Origin: Excoecaria cochinchinensis
Lineage: Eukaryota > Streptophyta > Magnoliopsida > Malpighiales > Euphorbiaceae
Assembly (NCBI GenBank): GCA_947683425.1
Contig: CANTUQ010000076.1
Location: 3,348,001-3,412,000 of the forward strand
Reading direction: 5' to 3'
DNA: 64,000 nt
Shown here: piece after piece, positions 1-10,500 of the stretch
Position numbering within the stretch: the stretch's first letter is position 1
Layout of the letters: every line of letters starts with the position of its first letter
The notes under the pieces: model-generated
What the model was told of the DNA's origin: nothing
The model's database searches: none
What the model saw: the letters and a program-made list of their open reading frames with translations, nothing else
Program-made: the position numbers and the translations under genes

Positions 1-212
1 GCCCAAAATGGATATATGCGCTGTCTTAGGCTCTCCGAGGCGAGAGGAACTTTCCCAATATTTTATTGGGTGGCAACTCCATGAAACCTCCTTGTTGCCT
101 AAAATAGATGCACTTGCAATTCGTTGCAAGATGTCAACGGACCCTCAATTTGCCCAATCGCCCTAAAGCGGGCGGTCAGAGGGGCGGTCCACGGGGCCCG
201 ACGCACGTCACA
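1..212 (+). mobile_element. 3' end of the 5' LTR of element A (Tat/Ogre-like)
   Basis: Last ~210 bp of an LTR cut by the window start. It ends ...CACGTCACA one base before a tRNA-Arg-type PBS, and it closely matches the end of LTR L (62980-63191), so A and M belong to one family. It contains the partial PBS copy TGGCAACTCCA near 81-91, a mutated form of the pseudo-PBS seen in the sister LTRs. Confidence 0.85.
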
Positions 213-213
213 G

Positions 214-232
214 TGGCGACTCCACTGGGGAC
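214..232 (+). other. Primer binding site of element A
   Basis: TGGCGACTCCACTGGGGAC lies one base after the LTR terminus. It starts with TGG (complement of CCA). The rest is complementary, from memory, to the 3' end of plant tRNA-Arg, the primer reported for Ogre elements. The tRNA identity needs a database comparison. Confidence 0.85.
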
Positions 233-1120
233 TCTGGTTCGAGACTTTGATTTGAAAATACCTTAATTAAAATTTATGATTAAATTTTAGTTTATAAATT
301 CGCTTTCTCTCAAATTTGCATTACATCCCATTAGAGCCTTAGATTACGCTAGATTGGTCCTTTTAAAAACCTCGGTGTATTCGTGAAGCACAATCCTATG
401 TTCACTCAATGTAGGGAAGTGTTAAAGATAATCACCAGCCCAAGCCTCGAACCACTTGGTATATAAAATAGAGACCCAATCGGTTGTTACGCTCGTGATG
501 AGCTAGACCCATTGGCAGGGATCATGCTTCGGTAGACCTAAAGTAACACCACCCTTGACTAAAGCTCATGTAATGGCCATAGATACTTCCCTTAGGTGAT
601 ATGAACCGTAATACCGTGCCTGCTGTATGGATCCTTATGTATTGGGTAAGTCCAAATGTTTTGTTTGGTTACCTAGCTAAAGGCTTTCATGCCCCGGTAG
701 GGCCATGTCGATATATTTGGATTACCTAAATACATAATGATCATTATCCATGCGCTTGTGTATTAGTATAGGAGTGTTATGCTGTCGGTTTTTCACTACG
801 CACCATGCGTGTCCATCGGGTTCCCTGTTAACCCATGGGCTAATCCTGCCTAGGAAAGAGACTATGACCGCGTGTGTGGGAGTAATAAGGGTGGAAGGAC
901 CTATCTGCTTGCATGTGATTTGTGTGTGTTGCATATCATGATCATGCATTTCGTTTGCATTCATGCATCATTCTAACTCCTTGTCTCTACAGCCATCATA
1001 GATCTGCCTAGGTGGACGAGAGGACCTGCAGGATGATTGATTCAAAATCCTGTGTCTAAGCTGCCAGAAAGGGAGAATTTCTCAGAGACCCATTTAGAGA
1101 CCAGCTGTACTATTTCAAAG
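233..1120 (+). other. Untranslated leader of element A with candidate 3' splice site
   Basis: About 890 bp between PBS and gag with no coding potential. It matches the leaders at 22749-23636, 26450-27500 and 63212-64000, and in reverse 44554-45442 and 55108-56026. A pyrimidine tract and CTCTACAG end at 992, followed by the block CCATCATAGA found at the same place in the sister leaders. This looks like a splice acceptor 129 bp upstream of the gag ATG. Two short ORFs near 722-964 are not conserved as proteins. Confidence 0.7.
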
Positions 1121-3075
1121 ATGGCTAACTCACCAAGGGGAAATGACGCCACTAGGGCCTTGATTACAGAAGAGTTTGGTAGAAGATTCGAGGAGTTTGA
1201 GGGCTGAATGATGAATATGCTAGCCGCAATGACCCAGCATGCTGCTCCACAGAACCCGCCTCCTCCTCCCATGAGACAAAATGAACGGAGGGGGGGGGGA
1301 TAGGGAAGAGAGGCAGGAAGAGATCCGGCCACCACTAGTAGATTTGAGATCAGTGGCATCGGGGGTTCAGAGAAGAAGATAAGTTCAGAGGTTAGAAGAT
1401 GACCATGTGGATGAAGATTATGAGGAGAGAATTGTGTCAGAAAGGGGAAAAGCGCCCCAGTCAGAGGAGACCATGTGGAAGAAAATGGAGGAGAAATTTG
1501 AGGTGATGGCCTGGATGTTGAGTAGGGGCCAAGGAATGAATCCCGAGGATAAGGAATTAGAAGGAAAGGATCCAATCCCATACAACTTCAAAATGCTAGA
1601 TGTTCCCAAGTTTGATGGCACCTCCGACCCAACTGCCCATGTGAAGCAATATTCGTTGATCATGAAGGGGACCACCTTGACGAAGACGCAGAAGGTGGAA
1701 TACTTTTGCTTAAGTCTGACTAGCTCGGCTATAGATTGGTACTATGGTCTTAACCGTAGAACCAAAGAAGACTGGGATTTGCTGACGGAAGAGTTCTTGA
1801 GGCAATATGATTGTAATACAAGGATGGAGGTGACCCTCAAAGATCTAGAGTTGCTGCAACAAAAGGCTGGTGAATCTTTCCATGAGTACTTAACCCGCTG
1901 GAGGAACAGAGTGATGGAAATGATAAGGAAACTAGAGACTCAGGATTAGATTAGATTGTTCATCAAGAATACAAGCCCCTATCTGAGGGAGGGGTTGAAG
2001 ATGAAAGGATTAAAAGACTGGAAGTCCTTGAAGGATATAGCCATCGAAGCGGAGGGAGAGTACCTGGCCTGAAGAGCGAATAGTGATAGCTATGCCAAGA
2101 GGGGGAACGGTAGCCAGGGGGCAAGTAGGCCGGTGGGTCCCAGCGGTAGCACCAGAAGAACGGTTGAGGTGTCTACTGCTGACGCAACCATGAGACGTTT
2201 TTCAAACTTTGGGAGGTCCTTATCTTGCGTTCTGAGAAGGCTGATGAAGGAAGGGAAGTTACAACCATTACCTCCTCGACCTGCTATGACACAGGGGATG
2301 CCGGGTCACAAGGATAACGAGTACTGTGCCTACCATCAGCACACGGGCCATTTGACAGATGAGTGCAAAGCGTTGAGGCATGTAATTCAAGACCTGATTG
2401 ATTCAAAGCAGATTACAGACCCCGAGAAGAGGGAAGGCCAGAAGAAAGCTGGGTATAACAAAGTGCCCCCACCCGTGTTCATGATTGGATCCAGTTTATC
2501 CGAAGAGTTTGTCTTGAGTGAATTGTACGGCGATGATGTAAACACTGCTATCACGAGCCTCTATGAGGTAAGTGAAAAAGGGATGCCCGCTGCAGTGATC
2601 GATTGCTGGTCCACTAGTGAGAGTGGAAGTGATGATGATAAAGCTGTCAATTTTCCTGACCCGTCAAAGGAGGAGGAAGCGAAAGAGCAGAAAGGAAAAA
2701 TAAAGGTAGGAGCGGTGACCCGCAGTGGGAGAGTAGTGCCAGAAGTGGCAGCACCTTAGGAGCCAGTGGAAGGTCAGAAAGAGAAGGGGAAGGAGCCAGA
2801 AGGAGATTAGGTAGTCAAACAGTTGCAGAAGACACCGGCCCAGATTTCCATTTGGGATTTACTGAGGCAGTCCCCCTCTCATAGGCAGAGACTGGTAGAG
2901 GCTCTATGCGCGACGACTGTGGTTACGACGATTTCGCCCACCGAGCTGCTGGAAGTGGTGAAAGGAGGGGCTGGAGAGAGTATGGTGTTCACGAATGCTG
3001 ATTTACCCGCGGAAGGCCGTAACCCCAATCGCCCCTTGTACATTAGGGCTCAAATCAATCAGAAGCACACTTCTT
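1121..3075 (+). pseudogene. gag: Broken gag of element A (Tat/Ogre type)
   Basis: Encodes the capsid/nucleocapsid polyprotein that packages element RNA in cytoplasmic particles. The start at 1121 (MANSPRGNDATRA...) is chosen because element J's intact gag begins the same way (MANPSNESDATRA). The capsid (retrotransposon gag) core lies at about 1590-2070 and includes the motif PKFDGTSDP. A zinc-knuckle variant C-x2-H-x4-H-x4-C lies at 2325-2366, then VPPPVFMIGSS and an acidic linker. Damage: TGA at 1205, frame slip at a 10-G run (1290-1299), TAG at 1947 (sense in J), TGA at 2070, TAG at 2757 and 2808. The linker ISIWDLLRQSPSHRQ near 2845 leads into protease. It cannot make a full Gag. Confidence 0.9.
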
Positions 3076-3081
3076 GTGTGA

Positions 3082-4107
3082 TTGGTGGATGATGGGTCTT
3101 CAATTAATGTATGCCCTCAAGTAGCTATGGCAGCCTTTGGAGTGACGGAGGACATGCTAGCCAAGTCAGATTTGATGATCATAGCCTATGATAACTCTCG
3201 TCGGCATGCTTCAGGGACTTTTAACGCGTTAGTCAAGACAGAGCCAGTGGAGACTGAGGTAGAATTCATAGTCCTGCCCATTCCTGCCAATTTTTCGACA
3301 TTGCTGGGGAGACCGTGGTTCCACAAGTTGGGAGGTGTTCCCTCTACTCTCTACCAGATGGTCAAGATACCACATGAAGGACAAGTGGTGACCATCAAGG
3401 CTGCAAGAGAGAATCAAGTGTCAATACTCGAGATAGCGAGGCAGCCTTTCAGTGGATTCCACGTGGCCATGATCAATGAGGAAGGGACAATAGAAGGAAG
3501 CCCACAAGTGCTAGCTATGATGAAGAAGATGTCGTTCCTTCCTGGTGCTGGATTGGGTAAGAACTCCCAAGCGATGCTAGAGGCCATCGCCACTAAAGGT
3601 CAAAAGGATAGAAAGGGCCTGGGCTACAAAGGAGGAGTACAGAGAGGAGTGAAGCCAGCAAACGGGATTCCCCACCTTTGGGAAAGTTTTGTGCCCGCAA
3701 CAGCACTTTGCGCTTACACCGGGGAGGCCGAGCCTCAGTTTGTCGATGGAAGGATTGTGCTAGGATTTGACGTATTCAGTGATGTTTATGATTGGGACAT
3801 CGAGGTGATCAAGCCAGCTGATGACTTTTGGGATGAAAAGGTCTTGACCAACAGAGCTATCTGGGATAGGGAAGAGCCTGAGGAAGTGGTGACCGAAGCT
3901 ATGGTGGCCGCTCATGTCAAAGGGAAGACGAAGATAGAAGAAACTGCCCAAGAGGTGGATGAGGAGCCTCTGATCAACTCGAATGATGCAGGGCCGTCGA
4001 CAGTGGCAGATCCAGTGGGAGAAGAGGAAAGAACCGGTTTAGACTGTATTTTCATTCCTGAACTTTTTAATGATGTAAATGACAATTATAATTTTATTAA
4101 TGAATGA
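3082..4107 (+). pseudogene. Protease plus G-patch segment of element A
   Basis: An aspartic protease that would cleave the polyprotein. The active-site motif is DDGSSINVCP near 3088, the DDGS form usual in Tat elements rather than DTGA, and LLGRPW near 3301 is a downstream protease motif. A G-patch follows at about 3525-3650 (LPGAGLGKN...GLGYKGG), a glycine-rich RNA-binding module typical of plant Tat/Ogre polyproteins. The segment is open for 341 codons but is shifted by one frame from gag around 3080, so it is not reached by normal translation. Its stop TGA at 4105-4107 overlaps the ATG at 4104 of the next frame. Ogre elements are known for an intron between protease and RT. I could not prove one here. 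Confidence 0.88.
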
Positions 4108-5664
4108 ATGATTTTGCTTACTTGTGCGATGTTTCTGATAATTTCAACATGCATGATCATGATCACATTCCATCCATATTTGATATTGATTTTACTGATA
4201 CTACCCCATCTAATCTTGGAACCTCGAAAAATTCGAAAAAAATCTTGATAGCATTAAACATAACTCCTGAGGAAAGAGAAAAATTTGAGAGAATAATTAA
4301 AAAATATGAAAAAGTCTTTGCATGGACCTATGAGGACATGCCGGGAATCGATCGGAATGTCGCGGAGCACGCCATCCCGACTTATCCAAACCACAAGCTG
4401 GTGAAACAGAAGCTGAGAAGACTTAGGCCAAAATGGGCGGATAAGGTGAAAGAAGAGATTCGACAACAGATTTAAGCTAAGTTTCTGGTGGAGGTGCAAT
4501 ATCCCACGTGGCTAGCCAATGTAGTCCCTGTGGCCAAAAAGAACAAAAAAGTGAGGGTATGCGTGGACTATCGGGATCTGAACAAGGCCTGTCCGAAGGA
4601 TGATTTCCCACTAGCCCATATAGATGTGTTAATAGACAGCGCCGCCAATTGTGCAATGTATAGCTTTGGGGACGGCTATGCGGGCTACAATCAGATACTC
4701 AATAAGATAATTGATTGGATCAAAACGGCTTTTATCATAGAGTGGGGGACATATGCTTACAGGGTGATGCCTTTTCGTTTGAAGAATGTAGGGGCTACCT
4801 ACCAAAGGATGGCAACGAAGATTTTAAGTGACTTAATCCATAAAGAAGTGGAGGTATACGTAGATGACATGATGGTCAAGTCAGCCACTAGAGAGGGCCA
4901 TTTCGAAGCATTGGAGAAGTTCTTCACCAGGATAGATAAATACAACCTGCGGCTAAATCCCAAGAAACGTATCTTCGGGGTAACTTCAGGAAGGCTGTTG
5001 GGACATGTGGTTAGCCAAAGAGGGATCGAAATCCACCCAGACAAGGTGAAAGCCATCAGGGAAATGCCAGTGCCGTAAAAGGAAAAGGATGTGAGAAATT
5101 TACTGGGCAAGTTACAATATGCTAGCCGATTCATTGCAAAGCTCACCTCGATATGCGAGCCAATTTTCAAGCTGCTTAGAAAGAATCAGCCTGTGGTATG
5201 GAATGAGGACTGTCAGAAGGCCTTCGATAGTATCAAAGAGTATTTGCTGAACCCACCAATACTGAGGCCACCGCAACTAGTCAAATCGCTCATTTTGTAT
5301 TTGGCAGTAGAAGATGGCCCTATAGGTGCTATGATGGCTCAGGAAGATGAGTTCGGAGAGGAATTCGCAGTCTATTATCTCAGCAAGAAGTTTCTCGCTT
5401 ACGAGTTGAAATATGCAGAAGTAGAAAAAGATTTGCCTCGCCGTAATTTGGGCGTCCAAGAAGCTGAGACACTATTTCCATTCGTACAAAGTACAAGCAG
5501 TAGCAAAGCAGAACCCCCTGAGGTATTTACAAGAAGCACCGTCTTTGCTTGGGAAAATGGGAAGGTGGTTGCTGTTGCTACAAGAATTCGATATCAAGTA
5601 TATCACTCGGAAGACTATCAAGGGACGGGCAGTAGCTGAGTTTCTGGCTGATCATCCCATCACT
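4104..5664 (+). pseudogene. pol: Reverse transcriptase and classical RNase H of element A
   Basis: Copies element RNA to DNA and degrades the RNA strand. The pre-RT linker contains ITPEER and FAWTYEDMPGID. RT shows VCVDYRDLNKACPKDDFP (~4557-4610), a catalytic Asp in SFGDGYAGYNQ near 4671 (usual form FMDG), and an intact YVDD at 4857-4868. The RNase H/connection region begins near 5200. Stops occur at 4473 (TAA) and 5076 (TAA). Near 5432 the frame changes by one base, after which the RNase H tail continues through the motifs LRHYFHSYKV and AVAEFLADHP to a stop near 5666. The catalytic residues are largely kept, but the gene is dead. Confidence 0.92.
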
Positions 5665-5667
5665 TGA

Positions 5668-6180
5668 GTTCAATTTTCCTGATGAAAATATAGCAGCAAT
5701 CTCTGTTCAAGGTTGGCAACTGCACTTTGACGGGGCTCTTAACAATAAGGGGGCAGGAGTAGGAATCATTATAACAACCCCGGATGATGAAAAACCCCCG
5801 TTGGCCAAAAAGTTGAGATACAGGGCCACTAACAACGAAGCTGAGTATGAGGCATGCACTTTCAGACTAGAAGCTTTAATTGCCCTGGGGGCAAAGGATG
5901 TGGAAGTATTTGGAGATTCGTCCTTAGTAATCAACCAGATTCAGGGAGAATGGGCTATCAAGGAAGAGCGATTAGTGTCATATGTTGAATATATGAGGGA
6001 GCTGTGCGGTCGGTATGAGACTTGTACGTTTCATTTCGTGCCGAGTGATGAAAATCGGTTGGCTGATGCGCTTGCAACTCTAGTATCAATGTGGGAAAAC
6101 CCAGAAGGAGTAGCCATGAAGCCAGTTCTAATCTCTAGTTATGAGAGGCCTACCTTTGAGGTCAAGCCGATAATGGAAAT
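5668..6180 (+). pseudogene. Second (plant/archaeal-type) RNase H of element A
   Basis: The additional RNase H that marks the Tat lineage, inserted between the classical RNase H and the integrase. It would degrade RNA in RNA:DNA hybrids. All four acidic residues are visible: D at 5729 (HFDGAL), E at 5843 (NNEAEYEA), D at 5915 (FGDSSLV) and D at 6065 (ENRLADALA). It continues in one open frame into the integrase. The frame differs from the upstream RNase H, so it is cut off from the polyprotein. This domain is the strongest single argument for a Tat/Ogre assignment. Confidence 0.92.
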
Positions 6181-6828
6181 AGAAGTAGTAGATGGAAAGC
6201 CATGGTATTTCAATATCATGAACTACTTAGAAAACGTGACATTCCCAGAAGAGGCTACTGAAAAAGACCAAAGAATGATCTGCAAGCTGTATAATCAGTT
6301 TATATGTATAAACGGGGCGTTGTACAAGAGACAGGCTGATGGTATTCAGCTCAGGTGCCTGGATGAAAAGGAGGCCCAGAAGGTGATTGAAGAAACTCAT
6401 GCAGGTGGGTGCGGGACTCACATGAATGGGTTAACATTGGCCAAGAAAATCATGAGACAAGGATTCTACTGGCTCACTATGGATAATGATTGTTCGAAGT
6501 CTGTGAAGCAGTGCCAGCTGTGCCAGCAGTATGCGGATTTAAGGCACTTGCCTGTGTCAGAACTACATAGCTTAACGTCGCCTTGGCTGTTTGCTGCCTG
6601 GGGAATAGATATTATTGGGGAGATCCGTCCTACAGCATCTAATGGGCATAGATATATCATAGTCGCCATCGACTACTTCACTAAATGGGTAGAGGCGGAG
6701 TCCTTTAAGAAGATCGATGCACGGGATATGGCAAAGTTCATTGAGAAGAATTTGATTTGCAGATATGGCCTCTCGCATCATGTAGTGTCTGATAACGGGG
6801 TCCAATTTATGGGAGAAACAAGGAAGCA
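6181..6828 (+). pseudogene. 3'-truncated integrase of element A
   Basis: Would insert the cDNA into the genome. The H2C2 zinc-binding domain lies at about 6390-6530 (HAGGCGTH ... CQLCQQ). The catalytic core follows, with the first Asp in WGIDIIG (~6608) and the second in SDNGVQF (~6790). The third catalytic residue (Glu) and the whole C-terminal domain are missing. Near 6829 the sequence switches into LTR sequence matching position ~61667 of LTR L. It shares an open frame with the second RNase H. The protein would be inactive. Confidence 0.9.
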
Positions 6829-8024
6829 TGCGGGGTTTCAAATCTTCAGAAAATCCATCCTAAAAGGTAAATCAGAGGGTAATTATTCTGGGCATATATT
6901 TCATTTAGCTTATTTTTTTTATTTTTATTATTTACATTTACTTTTGAATTTTGTAGTGGAAAAATTACTTTGTTTGAGAAAAAGTTGGTTTTTGCTGTCC
7001 TTTTGAGGAACAGTAGTGACCGACGGGCGGTAAGGCCACCGATGCCCATCTCTCGGTTGAGCGACGGCGCGTAAATGACGCTGTTATTGCCCGCCGATCA
7101 CTAGGGATGCCCGTCTCTCAGTTGAGCGACCCAGTGTAGCCCGTCGGTCACCCCTAGAGATGCCCGTCGGTCAGTCAAGTAAGGCCGTCACTGGTTTCTG
7201 TCTACAGTTTTCCAAATTCTCTTGTTTCTTTTATTATTTATTCATCTTTATTATTTATTTCTCTTATTTTTCAAATATTTTCTCTTCTGTTTTTTTGTCG
7301 ATAGTTTTTTATTATCTCAGCCTTGAGTTTTAATTTATATTATATTTATCCATGCTTTGAATTTATTAATATTAACATTTATTGATTTATCTTGTGAGAT
7401 TTTGTTTATTTCTTGAATGCTTTGAGCTTCAGGGGAGATTTGCCATGCTGGGAGGACTTCTTTTGGTTTAATCCCTCATCCCTTATTTATTCGTTCATTT
7501 ATTTATTTATTCATTTATTTATTTATTTGATTATTTAATATTTATTTGTTTATTAATTATTCTATCCATGCGATAAATTATTTTATCCCGCGTTAAATAA
7601 AAATAGACAAATGATTTATATTAATTAATATTGAGTTTTTTATAAATTCAAGGACCTAATATCCTATTTTCCCATCCAATAAAAAAACATCACAATAAAG
7701 ATCATTTTTATAATAAATGCATGCAGGACTAAAGTCCTCAAAGTGAATGAATTCCCCCATTTATGTATGTATTGCACTTTTACAAATGGGAGTTGTATTC
7801 CGCTCCTAGTGTTATTGTACTTTATTTTTTATGTAGCCATTTTCGTTTTATTTTATTTATTTATTTATTTATACTTTTAACATGAATACTTGCGTCTTTA
7901 ATTGCATCGTGTGGAGAGAGAGCGAACTAATAAACTCAAAACTTAATCGTAAAATTAATCAAGGTAGAAATAGATGAGAAGTCCCGTACCCAACTCTGGT
8001 CTTTGGGATCAATGAGGCGAGAGG
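6829..8024 (+). mobile_element. 5'-truncated 3' LTR of element A
   Basis: Matches LTR L from ~61667 to ~62836 and lacks about the first 700 bp, including the TATA-like box. It holds the donor-like GAGG|GTAATT (GT at 6879-6880), a GC-rich cluster of CGACGGGC/GCCCGTCGG dyads (7015-7190), AT-rich low-complexity DNA, and the conserved TTGTATTCCGCTCCTAG box near 7792. It stops abruptly at GGCGAGAGG where chromovirus LTR C begins. No genes. Confidence 0.85.
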
Positions 8025-10500
8025 TGTAATACCCCAAAGTGTACCCTAGTCGGATTGGAGTGTCAATTGCTAAATAGGGTACAAATGTGATTGGAATAAG
8101 TGAGCATTTAATGGAAATATAGGGGTGTAATTGAAAGAAGAGTTAGCATTTAAAAGATAGAAATTGAGTGAGGAACTGAATGGTACTTTACCTTGGATTG
8201 AGGTGCAAGTTTGGCTTGGATGTGGAAGTGGAATCCACGTGTGGATTACGCCTTTTGCCAGCCAACTTCTTGCATGCAAAAGTAAAGTGGATTAGAGGCA
8301 GATTTGTAGTGGAAGTTTACTGGAAATTACCTATACTTTGTTTCCTTTAAATTCTGTATTCCTCTATCTTTTAAGTTTGAGTTTCATTTCTGATCAAATG
8401 AATCTGGAATTTGATTGAATTGGTTGAAGAGTTAAGTGAAGAAGGTAAGTGTGGTTAACAAGTTGTGTTCATCTCTTTCTTCTACTCATTTCTGATTTGG
8501 TTTAAGTGATTTGAGTTATGGACTAAGAGAGAGTTTATGTTTGCATTTTGTGTAAGATTTGGACAAGTGGAAAGCAAATGGAAATGAGAAGCTTTAGTTG
8601 AGTATAGTGGCCAGCACCTGCATTTTGAGGTTTGGGATATATGTGTTCTTACATGTTCTTATGTTGATTTTATATGGGTATATGTGATGGATAGTTGACT
8701 TTAATGTGTAATTGATGCATGATTATGTGTTAATTGATAAAGGTGTACTTGAAGTGTACACATGATGTGTGATGAGTATTGAACAAAATCCATTAGCATA
8801 TTAAGTGAATAAGCATGAAAAGTATGAACCCTAGTGTTAGGAAAAATTCTGCTTATAGCTTACTAGACCTCCGTAAAGTATTTCGGGCATAACTGGAGTT
8901 ATAGAACCCCAAATTGAGTTTTTGTTGCTTAATTGGAACTATAACTTCCATACCTATAAATTCGGCAGAAATGACTATGAGCTAATTCTGGCTCTAAGAC
9001 CCAAAAAAATAGCACAAACAGACGTGTCTCTACCTTGTAGGGTTCACTCGAACAGTCTGTATTTTTTAATTCATATCTGATGTTTTACAAATCTAATTGA
9101 CCTGAAACTTGTCCCATATAAAAGATAAGACATAGAGGAAGAAATGTTATGTGGGACCTTTGCCTAAAATTTAATGTAAGACATCCTTTTAGGCTTTACA
9201 AAATTATGGTGTGAACCAGTGTCGAAAGTTAGCTTCTGTTTTGCTTAATTTAGTATGTCACGGTCATAACCAATTAATTGCCACCGTGACCCCTCCCTGT
9301 TTTGTCTTTTAGGGTTTTTTTCTTCTCGAAATGCACCCGAACTTCACCACGAGTTCCCTTGACTTGTCCTATACACATTTATCATTGTAAATTGAGTATC
9401 TTAAGCATGATGAATTATGCATACTAATATACATATAAATATGTATGAGCTATAAGTGTTCTAAGTGTGATGAATTAAGTATGTGAATGCGAATATGATA
9501 AATCATGAATGCGAATACTATAGTTTTGAATGCGAATATGTATAGTCTTGAATATGAATGTGTACAACAAGAATGTGAAGGTGAATAAGTGTAAATGTGA
9601 ATGCGTATAACCATGATTGTGTTAATGCATATATATGAGTATATCCATGTGTAAATTAAGTATGATAAATCATGAATCATGATGCGTATTAACAAGCATA
9701 TATTTTAAATATCTTGAGCATGGTGAACCATGTATGCAATGATATTTTTATAGAGTTACATGTGAATGAGTTTAGAATGACATGTATGTATGCATAGTAA
9801 GAGATGAAGTAGATTACATGACTAGCATGGGTTTAAATAAATGCATATGAATGACCATACATGTTTTGATATGGGATAATGGTTATAAGCCTTAGATGCT
9901 CATACAAGTGGATAGATAGGCATGCCTATAAAGGGTTAGATGATTTACAGCTGCTAGATATTTGGCACTGACGAGTGTCTAGATGTTTGGCATCGACGGA
10001 TGTCTAGATGTTGACACTTAAAGTATCTAGATGTTTGGGACTCTTGAGACTATGGTCTCTAGATGTTTTGGTACTATTACTTGGTATCTACATGTACCCG
10101 TATCCACTTATGTTATGACATTGGGTTAAATGTAAAATGTAAAAGTATATGAATTGTTGTTACATGTATAAGAGATGCTATTACATGCATAAAAAATGTT
10201 ATGTATAAGCTAAATGTCTAGATGTATAAATGATAGTATATGAAACGTAAAGTTATGATATCATAAATGACATGTATATGAAATGATATATGTATGTGTC
10301 TTATGTACATGATGCTATAGTGGAATGCTAGAAGTTGCATAATTGCTATATGAATATAAATGCTTATGGTTGACTTTAATGTTGACAAAATGACGCGCGT
10401 GACTTCGACAGAAGTCTTTATTATATGTGATATCCCCACTAAGCGATTTCGATTAGCACGGGTGTTTTCCCGTGTAGGTTTACAGGTTCGGAGGGTTACA
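8025..10500 (+). mobile_element. Chromovirus-like LTR C, 3' end missing
   Basis: Starts TGTAATACCCCAAAGTG, the usual start of Tekay/Del-type LTRs, directly abutting A's LTR. It holds a strong donor-like AAG|GTAAGTGT (GT at 8445-8446), one TCACGGT...ACCGTGA hairpin (9258-9289), imperfect TCTAGATGTTTGG repeats (9955-10095) and the polyA-region stem-loop near 10434-10461. In B and O about 350-400 bp follow this stem-loop, but here only ~40 bp. I infer that element B inserted at 10500. No coding sequence. Confidence 0.75.
9258..9289. repeat. Single TCACGGT/ACCGTGA hairpin in LTR C
   Basis: An inverted repeat with outer arms TCACGGT and ACCGTGA around ATAACCAATTAATTGCC. It is the single-copy counterpart of the five-copy array in solo LTR O (39774-40096), at a similar distance (~1.2 kb) from the LTR start. 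Confidence 0.7.

Noticed and set aside
1042..1675. Minus-strand ORFs of 179 and 85 codons
   Set aside because: Antisense shadows of A's gag.
4104..4475. Overlapping ATGA as evidence of a translational coupling site between pro and RT
   Set aside because: Ogre elements are reported to have an intron near here and the element is dead. The overlap may be chance in a GAATGAATGAATGA repeat.
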